A stretch of 64,000 bases of DNA from Hansfordia pulvinata. Its lineage: Eukaryota; Ascomycota; Sordariomycetes; Xylariales. This document shows, in pieces, positions 23,079-33,010 of this stretch; positions within the stretch are counted from its first letter, which is position 1; each line of letters opens with the position of its first letter. The notes below the pieces were generated by a model. The model was given only the letters and a program-made list of their open reading frames with translations. It was not told where the DNA came from and made no database searches. Location: the NCBI GenBank assembly GCA_006538405.1, contig BJKQ01000015.1, forward strand, positions 186,001-250,000, read 5' to 3'. Both the position numbers and the translations under genes were made by a program.

Positions 23079-25109
23079 ATGGAGAAGATCACCGACAAGA
23101 TCGCGGCCCTGCCGGCCGACTCCAACTACTTCTCCCTCGAGTTCTTCCCGCCCAAGACGGCCATGGGCTTCTCCAACCTGCGCGACCGCCTCGACCGCAT
23201 GGCTCGCGCCCTGCGCCCGCTCTTCGTCAACGTCACCTGGGGCGCCGGCGGCTCGACCGCCACCAAGTCGCTCGAGCTCGCCGAGATCTGCCAGCGCGAG
23301 CTCAACCTCACCACCTGCCTGCACCTGACCTGCACCAACATGAGCCGCAAGCTCATCGACAAGGCCCTCGAGGACGCCAAGGTCCTCGGCATCCGCAACA
23401 TCCTCGCCCTGCGCGGCGACCCTCCGCGCGCCGCCGAGTACCAGAGCCCCGACGACAGCCCCGAGGACGCCATCGACCAGCACTTCACCTGGGCCGTCGA
23501 CCTCGTCCGCTACATCAAGGCCAACTACGGCGACTACTTCTGCGTCGGCGTCGCCGCCTACCCCGAGGGCCACGCCGACGAGAGCCACCCCCGCGGCCAG
23601 AGCCTCGCCCACGACCTGCCCTACCTCGTCGACAAGACCCAGGCCGGCGCCGACTTCATCATGACCCAGCTCTTCTTCGACGCCCAGGCCTATGACAGCT
23701 TCGAGCGCACCCTGCGCGAGCACCCCAGCGGCGCCTTCTCCACCATCCCCATCATCCCGGGCCTCATGCCCATCCAGAGCTACCAGATGATCAAGCGCAC
23801 CACCAAGCTCAGCCACGCCAACGTCCCCGACGCCATCTCGGCCCGCCTCGAGGCCGTCCGCAAGGATGACGAGAAGGTCAAGGCCGTCGGCGTCGACATC
23901 CTCACCGAGATCGTCGCCCAGGTCCAGGAGACCAAGAGCAGGTCCCCCGGCCCCAAGGGCTTCCACTTCTACACCCTCAACCTGGAAAAGGCCGTCTCCT
24001 TCATTCTCGAGCGCGCCCACCTCATCCCCCCGGCCGGCCCCGGAGAGGAGGACGCCGTTGCGGACGACCTGCTACCCTCCATCCCTGCCCTCCGCATCAA
24101 CGGCACCAACGGCTCCGCGTCGCACGAGCGGCACTCGCAGACCCACCACGGCTCTAGAAGAACCTCGGCGGTGGGCTCCGAACCCCGCGACCGCGTCATC
24201 GTCTCCGGCCGCTCCCCCTCGCACCCCGAGTACGAGGTCTCCCAGGCCGAGGCCAGCGTGCCGGCAGAGGCCATCAACACACGCGCAAACACCCTGGCCA
24301 TATCCGAGGGCGAGGGCGTCCTCGGCCGGGAGGCGACGTGGGACGACTTCCCCAACGGGCGGTGGGGTGATGCCCGGTCGCCCGCGTACGGAGAGATTGA
24401 CGGATACGGCCCCAGCCTGCACGTCACCAAGGCCCAAGCCGTGGAGCTCTGGGGCAACCCGACGAAGCGCGAGGACATCAACAACGTGTTCGTGCGCCAC
24501 CTCAAGGGCGAGCTGCCGGCCATTCCGTGGAGCGAGGAGGAGTTCAACCCGGAGACGGGGATCATCACGGAGCAGCTGCTGCAGCTCAACTCGAAGGGCT
24601 GGTGGACAGTGGCGTCGCAGCCCACAGCAAACGGCATCAGCTCGTCGGATCCGGTTTTCGGGTGGGGGCCTCAGCGCGGATTTGTGTTCCAGAAGGCGTT
24701 TGTCGAGTTTTTCCTGCCTTCGGCCGACTGGAAGATCCTGCACGAGAAGCTGCAGAGCGCGGATGTCCAGGGCACCGTGTGCTACTTCGCTGCGAATGCG
24801 GCAGGTGACTTTGTGTCGTCGGACGACACGGGAGACTCGACCGGGGAGGTCAAGGCGGCCAGCACCAATGCGGTCACCTGGGGCGTGTTCCCAGGCAAGG
24901 AGATCATCACGCCGACCATCATTGAGGAGGTCAGCTTCAAGGCCTGGAGTGAGGAGGCATTTGGCATATTTGGGGAGTGGGCCAAGGTTTATGGAAGGGG
25001 GTCAGAGAGTGAAAAGCTGCTAGAGAGCTCCCGTTCAGATGCTTGGCTGGTCAACATCATCCACCATGACTTTATGGATGCCAAGGCCCTCTGGGAACTC
25101 TTGCATTGA
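23079..25109 (+). CDS. MET12: Methylenetetrahydrofolate reductase, MET12/met9-type
   Basis: Reduces 5,10-methylene-THF to 5-methyl-THF, the methyl donor for methionine synthesis. Single exon, 676 residues. The N-terminal FAD-binding barrel shows FSLEFFPPKTAMGFSNL, VNVTWGAGGST, LTCTNM, NILALRGDPP, GVAAYPEGH, ADFIMTQLFFD and GLMPIQSY. A variable Ser-rich linker of roughly 100 residues (about 320-420) is followed by the C-terminal regulatory domain beginning near ATWDDFPNGRWGDARSPAYG. The TWGAGGST motif, rather than TWNAGGG, and the FFPPKT start place it with the second fungal isozyme (S. cerevisiae Met12, S. pombe Met9) rather than Met13/Met11; this is my reading of the motifs. The last 100 or so codons are CpG-poor, unlike the rest of the gene. 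Confidence 0.9.
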   Translation: MEKITDKIAALPADSNYFSLEFFPPKTAMGFSNLRDRLDRMARALRPLFVNVTWGAGGSTATKSLELAEICQRELNLTTCLHLTCTNMSRKLIDKALEDAKVLGIRNILALRGDPPRAAEYQSPDDSPEDAIDQHFTWAVDLVRYIKANYGDYFCVGVAAYPEGHADESHPRGQSLAHDLPYLVDKTQAGADFIMTQLFFDAQAYDSFERTLREHPSGAFSTIPIIPGLMPIQSYQMIKRTTKLSHANVPDAISARLEAVRKDDEKVKAVGVDILTEIVAQVQETKSRSPGPKGFHFYTLNLEKAVSFILERAHLIPPAGPGEEDAVADDLLPSIPALRINGTNGSASHERHSQTHHGSRRTSAVGSEPRDRVIVSGRSPSHPEYEVSQAEASVPAEAINTRANTLAISEGEGVLGREATWDDFPNGRWGDARSPAYGEIDGYGPSLHVTKAQAVELWGNPTKREDINNVFVRHLKGELPAIPWSEEEFNPETGIITEQLLQLNSKGWWTVASQPTANGISSSDPVFGWGPQRGFVFQKAFVEFFLPSADWKILHEKLQSADVQGTVCYFAANAAGDFVSSDDTGDSTGEVKAASTNAVTWGVFPGKEIITPTIIEEVSFKAWSEEAFGIFGEWAKVYGRGSESEKLLESSRSDAWLVNIIHHDFMDAKALWELLH

Positions 25110-26115
25110 GCAAGCCATAGCATCCACCTGGCCCAGAGGAACAGCAGCCTAGGATAATACTGGCAGACCAACCAAGCTGCAATTGATACCACTTGATATC
25201 AGCTTCTTGTACACCTTATTCTGTGGCTGTCAGCTCTTTGTGACCCCTTGCTTCCACCTCACCTCTTTGATGCAGCTGATTGCTTTGATATAGTTGGATT
25301 TTTCTGATAAAGCTGAATGCATCTGAAGGGGGTGGTTTGAGAAAAATCTGTTACAATTCTCTGGGGGTAGGCAAGACTTCCTGGTGAGGCTGATACACAA
25401 GGTCAGGAGTTTGACCTTGGTTGTGCTGTGGGGCCATCCTCTTGCACAGGTCACTGGGCACCTGAGAGCCTCCCAAACCACCATCGCCGACTTTGCTGGC
25501 GATTCCCCACCCCACAGCTCCCTCTTCACATCCATTGGGGTGGTATGGCCCACCCATCCCCTCAACCAATTCAATCATGCTGGACTTTGAGGCAGCAGCA
25601 AGGCATTCAGGTCATTGGGCCATCAAACCCTGGTCCCATGCTGCACTCACCTGGCCTGCTCTCCCTTTTACCCTTCTTCCCTCCTCCACCTGCCTCTTTT
25701 TCCTTGACTACTCTCATCCTCTTCTGCACCATCCATCCCATCTTCTGATCTTCGCAATAACCCGTTTCGAGTTTCGAGCCAGTCGGCCTCGAGTGACGGG
25801 TGTGGGTGCGACTCACCTGCAGCTTGTGCTCGTCTCGCAACAGCGCGTGGCCTCGAGTCGCGAGAGTCTCTTTATCCTTGGCCTCCAGATCACAAACTCG
25901 ACAATCCTAGGCCTCCCAGACGCGCCTCAAAGTTGGTCAGAACGTTCATCTCTCATTCTGCAGGTGATAAATTCCCCATCCCAAGCATCTCATCACGCTA
26001 TGTGTCGTGCCAAAGGCGTGTTGACTGACCCGCGAAGGCCTCCGCCAGCTGTCTTTCTCTTTCGTCAAGCCTCACACGCTCCCGGAACACTAGAACAGCC
26101 ACCGAAGCCCCCGCC
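25110..26115. other. Intergenic region with strong CpG depletion
   Basis: Between the MTHFR stop and the next ATG. I found no CpG from 25034 to 25484 and none from 25502 to 25752, whereas flanking DNA has one every few bases. TG and CA are abundant. No gene found; the right end (about 25,900-26,115) is probably the promoter of the Zn2Cys6-like gene. Confidence 0.75.
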
Positions 26116-28191
26116 ATGTCGTCCCTGCGCCGCAACCTGGGCATCCACGTCAACGGCAGGGTCTACTACCCGCACCAGATGCCGGAGCGCGGCCTCCGGC
26201 GCGGCCGCCTCCGGTACCGACCCCCGGGACCGTCGCCCCTGTCGAGCGAGGTCCGCCCCGAGGACGTCGTCATCCCGGGCCCCTTGCAATTGCCACCGCT
26301 GCCGCCTGTGCGCTTCTTCGACGTCTACGAGAACGAGAGAGACAATGAGAATGTGCAGAATGTGCAGGATGTGCAGAATGTGCAGGATGTGCAGAATGTG
26401 CAGAAGGAGGAGGAGAAGGAGGAGGGGTTCGCGCCCCAGACGACGGTGCTGCGGGCCTCGGACTTGCCGCAGGGCAGCCACTTCGGCTCCGACCTGACGC
26501 CCGCTGCCCTGCGCGCCGCCGTGGCCAAGGCCGCCGCCGCCGCGGTCGAGGCCAGCTCGAAGACCGTGGCGGGACTCGCCGAGGGCGAGGGTGAGGGCGA
26601 AGTTGAGGGCGAAGTTGAGGGCGGTGGCCGCGTCACTGCTTCTGCTTCAGCTTCAGCTACTGCCACGAGCACCACCACCGCCCCCACTACGTTTGTCAAG
26701 AGCACGGGCTCCGACGGTGCTGGCGAGGGTGACGTTAATGATGACGACTACGAGACCGAGGAGGAGTGGGAGGAGGACGTCGGCGATGCTCAGACTGGAC
26801 AGTCTGCCCGTGCGTCATCTGCCTCTTCCAAGTCTTCCAAGACTTCAAAGGCCTCCAAGACTTCCAAGGACAAGGGCAACGAAGGCGACGAGGAGGGCGA
26901 CAAGGAGAACCAGCGCCCGGCCGCCGCCGATAACAGCACCTCCACCACCACCGACACAGTCACCCGCACGGGCAACAGCCAGCAACTCCACCACCACCAC
27001 CACGTTGACACGGAGCATACGGAAATCGCCGCCACTCACGACAACCCGGCCGAGGACGACGATGACGATGACGACGGCAGCGGCTTCGTGCTGGTGCACC
27101 GGGCTCTGGACGAGGCGACAGTTGTGGTGGCGCGGACCCCGGACCGCGAGACGGTCGAGGCGATCGCCGCTTCGTCGCGGCGGGCGCGCGGCTTCAATCA
27201 GGCCCACGTTGTTCGTCAGGGTCAGGGTCAGGGTCAGGGTCACGGTCGTCGTCGTAGCGGCAGCGTCAGAAGCAGAGGCTCTTCCTCCTCCTCCTCCTCA
27301 TCCTCGTCCCGAATGTCGCCGGTGGCAGACCCGAGCAACAACACGTCTCACCAGAGCGGCAGTAGCAGCAATGATATCTCTCGTCTGAGTGGCAGCAGCA
27401 GCAGCAACACCACCACTCACCAGAGTAGCAGCAGCAGCAACAACGCCTCTCACCAGGATAACAGTAACAGCGGCAGCAACACGCCGACGGCCACATCCCC
27501 CACGCCGTCAGCGGCGGCGTGCTGCGCGCTTTGCAGCAGCCTGTGCGTGGGCCCCGAGCTCGGAGGCGCCATCGAAGGGTTCTGCGACGCCTCCGTGCCC
27601 GAAGGCCGGGCCTGCCGGGCCTGCGTGCTGTACGGGCTGCCTTGTGTTGTTGCTGTCGCCGTCGTCGTCCCTGCTCCCGGCTCCCCTTATTCTTCTTCTT
27701 CTTCTTCTTCCCCTCCTCTTCCTGGCACCAGCAACAGTACCGCAACCGCGCAGGCTGGTCGAGGCGGAGCGCCCGGCAGAACGATAACGAAGCTGACCAC
27801 CGTCACACTGACCACCCCACCATCGACTGCCGCCGCCGCCGCCGCCGCCGCTGCCCAGCAGACACAGACTCAGACTCAGACCCACCCCCAGCCCGCTCTC
27901 GACCAGCAAAGCCACGGCGACGGCAACGAAGGCCTCGAAGACCACGGAGACTGCTACGTCCAGGCGGCCGACCCGCGCTTCGCCGACTGCGACGCCTGCG
28001 AGCTGAGCAACCGGCCGTGCGACCGCAAGCGCCCCTGCGACAGCTGCGTCCGCGAGGGCGAGCGGTGCTGCGCGGGGCCGGTCGACGGCTGCTTCTGGCG
28101 GTGCTCCGCGGTCCCCGGCGCCTCGGCCGAGGCGTACTACCGCGCTCTGGGGTACGGAGCCGGCGGGGTTCTGGACGACGACGGGGAGTGA
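26116..28191 (+). CDS. Low-complexity protein with a C-terminal Zn2Cys6-type cysteine motif
   Basis: Single exon, 691 residues, not assigned to a named family. The N-terminus (MSSLRRNLGIHVNGRVYYPH and onward) looks ordered. Then come a (N/D)VQ repeat at about residues 76-96, Glu-rich and Ser-rich stretches, and His and Asp runs. The C-terminal 230 residues are cysteine-rich. Cys625, 628, 635, 641, 644 and 651 are spaced C-x2-C-x6-C-x5-C-x2-C-x6-C with basic residues between (DRKRPCDSC), exactly the spacing of a fungal Zn(II)2Cys6 DNA-binding cluster. A second, imperfect group (CCALCSSLC ... CRACVLYGLPC) starts at Cys469. Most fungal Zn2Cys6 regulators carry the cluster near the N-terminus and a large middle domain; here it is terminal and no middle domain is seen. 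Role as a transcription factor is inferred only. Confidence 0.7.
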   Translation: MSSLRRNLGIHVNGRVYYPHQMPERGLRRGRLRYRPPGPSPLSSEVRPEDVVIPGPLQLPPLPPVRFFDVYENERDNENVQNVQDVQNVQDVQNVQKEEEKEEGFAPQTTVLRASDLPQGSHFGSDLTPAALRAAVAKAAAAAVEASSKTVAGLAEGEGEGEVEGEVEGGGRVTASASASATATSTTTAPTTFVKSTGSDGAGEGDVNDDDYETEEEWEEDVGDAQTGQSARASSASSKSSKTSKASKTSKDKGNEGDEEGDKENQRPAAADNSTSTTTDTVTRTGNSQQLHHHHHVDTEHTEIAATHDNPAEDDDDDDDGSGFVLVHRALDEATVVVARTPDRETVEAIAASSRRARGFNQAHVVRQGQGQGQGHGRRRSGSVRSRGSSSSSSSSSSRMSPVADPSNNTSHQSGSSSNDISRLSGSSSSNTTTHQSSSSSNNASHQDNSNSGSNTPTATSPTPSAAACCALCSSLCVGPELGGAIEGFCDASVPEGRACRACVLYGLPCVVAVAVVVPAPGSPYSSSSSSSPPLPGTSNSTATAQAGRGGAPGRTITKLTTVTLTTPPSTAAAAAAAAAQQTQTQTQTHPQPALDQQSHGDGNEGLEDHGDCYVQAADPRFADCDACELSNRPCDRKRPCDSCVREGERCCAGPVDGCFWRCSAVPGASAEAYYRALGYGAGGVLDDDGE
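26341..26403. repeat. In-frame GTGCAGAATGTGCAGGAT minisatellite
   Basis: Tandem 9-nt units (AATGTGCAG / GATGTGCAG) encoding alternating NVQ and DVQ inside the Zn2Cys6-like protein. Nine-base units preserve frame if copy number changes. Confidence 0.85.
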
Positions 28192-29910
28192 AGTGAACCG
28201 AGCCCGGGGAGGTTGGTTGTCTCGTTTCTTCAAAACGCCTCCGCCCCTATCTCATCAGTTGGTGACTGAGCGGAAGAAGAATCAGAAGAAGAGGAGCATT
28301 ATGAGGGGTCGGTGATTTGAATTGTTGGCGAACCGATGAGGGTTTATGCCTAGATTACGAGTGCGTTTCTGCTTTGGTAGGAACATATAGTGACGAGTCG
28401 GGTCACGATCGGGGGATACGACACGGTACGATACCTGGTATACACGGGGCCCAAGAAGGAGGAAGGGCCGGCGGCGAGTCGGTGCACGTGATCCGGACCC
28501 GCGGGTGTTTGCTGTCCTGGTTCATTCATTTTCTCTTGTTTTTCCTTGTTTTTTTTTCCCCTTACTCTTCTGTTTCCTGTCCCGAGAAAGGACAAAAAGA
28601 AAGTGCGACCCAGCCGGGTTGAGAGATCGAGCAGTGCGTTTCCAGAGGCTCGCTCACGGTCTTGTCGCATTGCTTTCGAGGGTTATTAATCTGTATGTCT
28701 GTTGGTCTGTTTTCTGTCCCTCTCTCTCTCTCTCTCTCTCTCTTATGTCTTCTGCGTCTTCTTCCCTTCTTGTCCCACGCACACCGAGTCGCCGAGTTGT
28801 CCAATTAAAGGCGCACCGCCTCCTCAGAGCTAGTTCGTGGTTTCAAACCATGAGAGTTTTTTTCCTTGCCCTGTTTCCGCTTACTTTGCTCATATCGCCA
28901 CCGCCTTCCGAGGCCTTTTGTGTGAGGCTTGTGCTGTGCCAACCTAAAAGGTTGGGGTGGTGGTGGTGGTGGCGATTCAACCACAGGCAACAGCAATGGA
29001 GCCCGAGACCACTTTGGTTCCCGTGCTTTTGCTTCTCGCCCTCTTCCGCCGCCTCCCCCACCAGACGCAGAGCCAGCTTCGTGCCGGTCTGGGCCGCTGC
29101 TTCGCCATTGGCGTGCTGTTTGCGGCTCGGCCACGTTCGCCCGAGGAATCGAAGAGGCGAAGGGACAGCCCGGCGACCAGGGCCCGCCGGCAATCGTCAA
29201 GATAGTGACGAGGCGGGGCGGACTCCCACCTCTGTGACTCTGTCCTCGTAGCGTAGAGTAGAGCCCCGGTCCAGTGTCGAGAGGGCCGAGTTGACCGCCC
29301 ATTCGCCCTGTGTGCGAGTAGGTCGGCTTTTCTCCCCTCCCCTCCCCTTCCCAAGCGGCGATCTTGTTCTCTCGCTGGCCACTGCCCGAAAAGTCACAGG
29401 GCATGCTGTCTCTTCTCATTGCGCTGCTCGTGCTGCAGGGGACCGCTCGCCGGCTCGCAGTCGGTCACGCGTCCGCGATGAATGCGGCACGGACCTGTAC
29501 AGCCCACGTAAGCCTCGCCTTTCGCCGGTCGACAGGGTGCCGGCCTTGGTGAAGTTGCCTCTTCGGCACGGCAGAGAGGGGAACCCGGGGGGGCGAAGTA
29601 ATATCCCTCCAAGAAGAGGCAAACCGAGCAGGGAAGCAACGCGGAGCGAGCCGGAGTCTCGGGACCCCATTTTAAAGAAGAAGGGCAACTTCCGCTCGCT
29701 ACAAAAACGCGCGCGAGCCCCGTCACTCGCCTCTTCCTCACAGATCAGATCAGATCAGATGAGCGCAGGGTGTGTAAGCCAGCGAGCACATGGGAGGAGA
29801 GCGAACCTTGCCGAACCTCGCACAGGCACCTGAAGATTTCCCCCCATCACAACACCGACACCAAGGGCAGCACAAACAACAACAACAAGGACAACAACAA
29901 CGCAACAAAA
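28192..29910. other. Intergenic region
   Basis: About 1.7 kb without a supportable gene. Holds a TC dinucleotide run at about 28,719-28,742, GGT and CT-rich tracts, and an AGATC pentanucleotide repeat at 29742-29760 about 150 bp before the next ATG. Just upstream of that ATG is an AAC/CAA-rich leader. Confidence 0.6.
29742..29760. repeat. AGATC pentanucleotide tandem repeat
   Basis: Nearly four copies of AGATC in the leader or promoter of the secreted protein gene. Confidence 0.85.
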
Positions 29911-30657
29911 ATGCTCGGCAGGTCTTTGTGGGCGGCGGCGGGGGCGGCGGCAGCCTCCTCGCTGGTCCTCCTGGCTGCGCTGACCTCGGGCGTCGCCGCG
30001 TCGCCGGTCAGCGGCAGCGGCAGCGGCAGCGACAGCGAGTCGGGATTGGGATTCCCCGCCAGGAACTTTGAGAGCGACGAGGAACTGTTCGAGCAGTTTG
30101 AGGGCGACCTGCCGTGGATGATGGTCATCAAGGACCACCGGGAGGACGGCGTCAAGTACACGGGGCTGGGCTTCCACGACTGGGGTCCGCGCCCCTGCTG
30201 GAAGGTCCTGAAGCACGAGGCCTGGGACGACCTGTGGCTGCGCATGCGCCACTGGGACAGATACCCGAGATGTCGCCTGCAGGCCTTTGACACGGAATGG
30301 GGTTGTCAGTTCAGCGACAACAGGAATGGTGAGTCTTTTCTTCTTGTTCTTCTTCTTGTTGTTTTTCTTCTTCTTCTTCGACGCCGAGGGGTTTTGGTTG
30401 GTTTATATCTCATGTCACGCCTGCTTCCTTTCTGTCCTCAACCCCTTTCTGTATGCACGGGTATGAGTATGGACAGCCAGAAGAGAGAAGGAAAGAAAAG
30501 AGACACACGGGCAGAAGATGACTGACGGCAGAGAAACACAGTCAACTGGGTGCCCAGAGTCAACTTTGACCCGGTGGCCGACTACGGCGCTGAACATAAC
30601 GAAGTTCTCCAGCCATGGAAGAAGACGTGGCCCATGGCGCGCGTGGTCTGCAGATAG
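29911..30657 (+). CDS. Predicted secreted protein, unknown function
   Basis: Two exons, 29911-30328 and 30542-30657, giving 177 residues. The first 31 or so residues (MLGRSLWAAAGAAAASSLVL then LAALTSGVAAS) form a strong signal peptide with likely cleavage after ASGVAA-type small residues. A short Gly/Ser run follows, then an acidic segment, then an aromatic-rich body with four cysteines (RPCWK, PRCRL, WGCQF, VVCR) that could make two disulfides. The last cysteine is two residues from the C-terminus. The 213-nt intron has a GTGAGT donor and CACAG acceptor and contains a TTC/CTT repeat. The ATG follows ACAAAA, a good fungal start context. No family recognised; small secreted proteins of this size are candidate effectors or surface proteins, but nothing here proves that. 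Confidence 0.72.
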
Positions 30658-31171
30658 ATAGCGGAAACGGAAACGGAGACGGAGACGGAAACGGAGACGA
30701 CGGAGAAGACCGCAAGGGTGTTGGGGGCAATACAATGAGCCGAATGGAAGACTTATATATAGGTACTTCCAGCCGGGTCATGCGAGTATCGGCAACGCAA
30801 AACATGAGATGATAGAGAAAGAGACGCACGGCTATTAATTGGTACCTGATAGAGCGACGTGTATAGCACACACCAGACAGAGAGATAGACGGCTGCGTTT
30901 TAGACCGTAGTATTATTGCATCTAGTATTAAGCACTCTCACGTATCTACCTACCAATCCCATAAAGAGCAGAGTAGAAAGAGAGTCATTCATTCAAACCG
31001 GAAAGATCCAATCCTTTGCACCTGAATGGTGCGGGAGTATCAATCATGAAGGTGCGAGCGAGACTGGGAGATGAAGATGAAGCCAAGAAAAAAAAAAAAA
31101 GATTACGCACAGAAGCACCGTGAATAGAGAGAGAGAGAGAGAGAGAAAGCTCCGGAGCGAAGCAAAAGAAA
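30658..31171. other. Intergenic region before tRNA-Glu
   Basis: Contains a GGAAACGGAGAC-type purine repeat just after the secreted protein stop (about 30,660-30,705), a poly(A) run (about 31,088-31,100) and a GA dinucleotide run (about 31,126-31,146). An AAAA at 31164-31167 lies where a Pol III terminator of the minus-strand tRNA is expected. No gene seen. Confidence 0.6.
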
Positions 31172-31269
31172 CTCCGAATCGGGGAATCGAACCCCGGGCT
31201 TGACGGTTATCCGGATCTAGGCGATCACGAGATGAGAGCGTCAAATGTTAGCCACTACACCAATTCGGA
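31172..31269 (-). tRNA. tRNA-Glu (anticodon CTC) with a 26-nt intron
   Basis: On the minus strand the acceptor stem TCCGAAT pairs with ATTCGGA and the discriminator is G. The D arm and T arm (CCCGG/GGTTCGATT region, stem CGGGG-TTCGATT-CCCCG) are intact. The anticodon stem TGACG pairs with CGTCA, and the loop reads CTCTCA, anticodon CTC for glutamate codon GAG. A 26-nt intron follows base 37 in the canonical place. Mature length is 72 nt without CCA. Confidence 0.92.
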
Positions 31270-33010
31270 TGATGAGAATCGTCTCTGCGTTGGAAAGCGG
31301 TTCGCTTATTGAAAATCATGTTGCCTGAAATTAGGGGCAGAGAAATCTCTGTACTCGTTAGCGGGCCGACGGGAGGCGCCCGCGGGGCAAGCACAAGCAA
31401 GAGAGTCGCAGGGTTCGGCATTGGTGGTGGGGCTGGCGGGGCCGCCCGGTGTTACGAGTACTTCGCAACCGTCGTCGACTTTTTTTCTCTTCCCTCGTCT
31501 TTGGCGGGCAGGCTTGGTTGGAATGGGAGATACGGGAGAGAACGAGAGACAGCGCGACGCGCGACGTGCAAGTCTGTTTCGTTTTTTCAGTGGCTAGGCT
31601 AGGTAGTTATCTTGCAGAATACGTCGATCTTGATACGTTGGGCACCCTCCGACGGCCTGATGAGACTGGTGACGGGCTGGGCCTCAGATGAAGTCTTATT
31701 ACGCGACCACCACAAGAAGCCTCTCGAGTGCTCGTGCGTTGCTGACCCGAGCTACTCGTACGAGTACTCGTATTCCAGTGATATGGTCTGCGAGAACGGA
31801 TGTCTATCTGAGGCTCACTGTCTAATCCTGATAAGACCAGGCATACAGGAATCATCAAGGTCCCCTTGGTTATGGTTATATGGTCATTACCAAATGCTGT
31901 GGGTTTTTATTAGGGAATGTTCACTGTGCTGCCAGTGAAGGAAGTCATGTCTGCTTATTACGATAGGTAGGTAAGAGAGGTGCAGCCATGGTCTGGATAT
32001 GATTGAAGACAGTCGTCCCACAGGTGGTCTAGACACCATGAAGGTACATACATTCAGTGTCCAGAGCACTGTGAGTGTGAGTACCTGCTAGGTAGGTACT
32101 GAGTTCAAGTACCTACTAAGAGCACTCAAGCCGATCCCTGCTTGGGCCTAAGGCCTGTGACTGCCCTGCGTGCCTGCAACAACGTGAATACGACTGGAGT
32201 ACTCGTACTGGCTGGCTAGCACCTGCTTCATCTTGCAATAGGCTGTACTCCCTTCTTCAGCACCAAGGCATTGATATCAAGAGCGGGAATAGCGACTGGC
32301 TGGTCTTTCCTTGCCTGGAACGGCCCTCTTCAACCCGGGGAAAAGACATCCATAGCAATATTGACCACCAGCTTACGAGTATTTGCGCTTGCCGCCCGTC
32401 TCTCCTTCACCACCCTCTCTGTCTTTTCTCCCCATGAGCCCGGCCGAGTGAATCCACATAGCTCTCCACTTGCCAGACAGAGCCGCCCGACAAACGGAGC
32501 CCGGCCAGGCGGCCATCGTCTCCGCGACCACATCACCCGACCTTGTTCACGATCCCTCACCGCACCCAGCCCGCATCTCCTCCTCCTCCTCCAACGACCC
32601 TCGACCGACCTCGTCCCCCGCTCTCCTTCTTCTTGGGCCCAAGCATGTCTGCGGGTATGTTTGCCGTCTTGCCCCCAGCCAGCCCGACCCAACCCGCCCG
32701 CTGATCCTCCGCCGACCCTCCGCCGTTCCAAAGACGCCGCACTCTTGAAACGCCCACCTCCCCCGACGACTCTCTTCCCCGACGTCGCCAACAGTTCCCT
32801 CGCGCCTGCCCGCCTGCCTCCGCCGACTCGGCCGCTCCACACGGCCCGTGCTCGTTGGCATGAACTACTCACGACTCTCCGCCCCCATGTGTCTCGCCTC
32901 CCCGCCAGAAACAACGACATTTTCATGATCTCTGCTTTAGCCGGGGTGCGTTCTCTCCCCCCTCGCGCATTTTCCATGTTTACAGCTGCTAATCGCCCGC
33001 TGTGCAGATC
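31270..33010. other. Intergenic region upstream of ULP2
   Basis: Contains several copies of the TACGAGTA/TACTCGTA palindrome (best at 31754-31773; another at about 32,197-32,208) and GGTAGGTA words. From about 32,400 it becomes CT-rich promoter or leader. A likely 62-nt intron (32946-33007, branch CTAAT, acceptor TGCAG) lies just before the ULP2 start. The CDS could begin at the ATG at 32925 and splice in frame. Confidence 0.55.

Noticed and set aside
22965..24020. 351-codon minus-strand frame opposite the MTHFR gene
   Set aside because: Shadow of a GC-biased coding strand; composition is Gly/Val/Leu/Asp without motifs.
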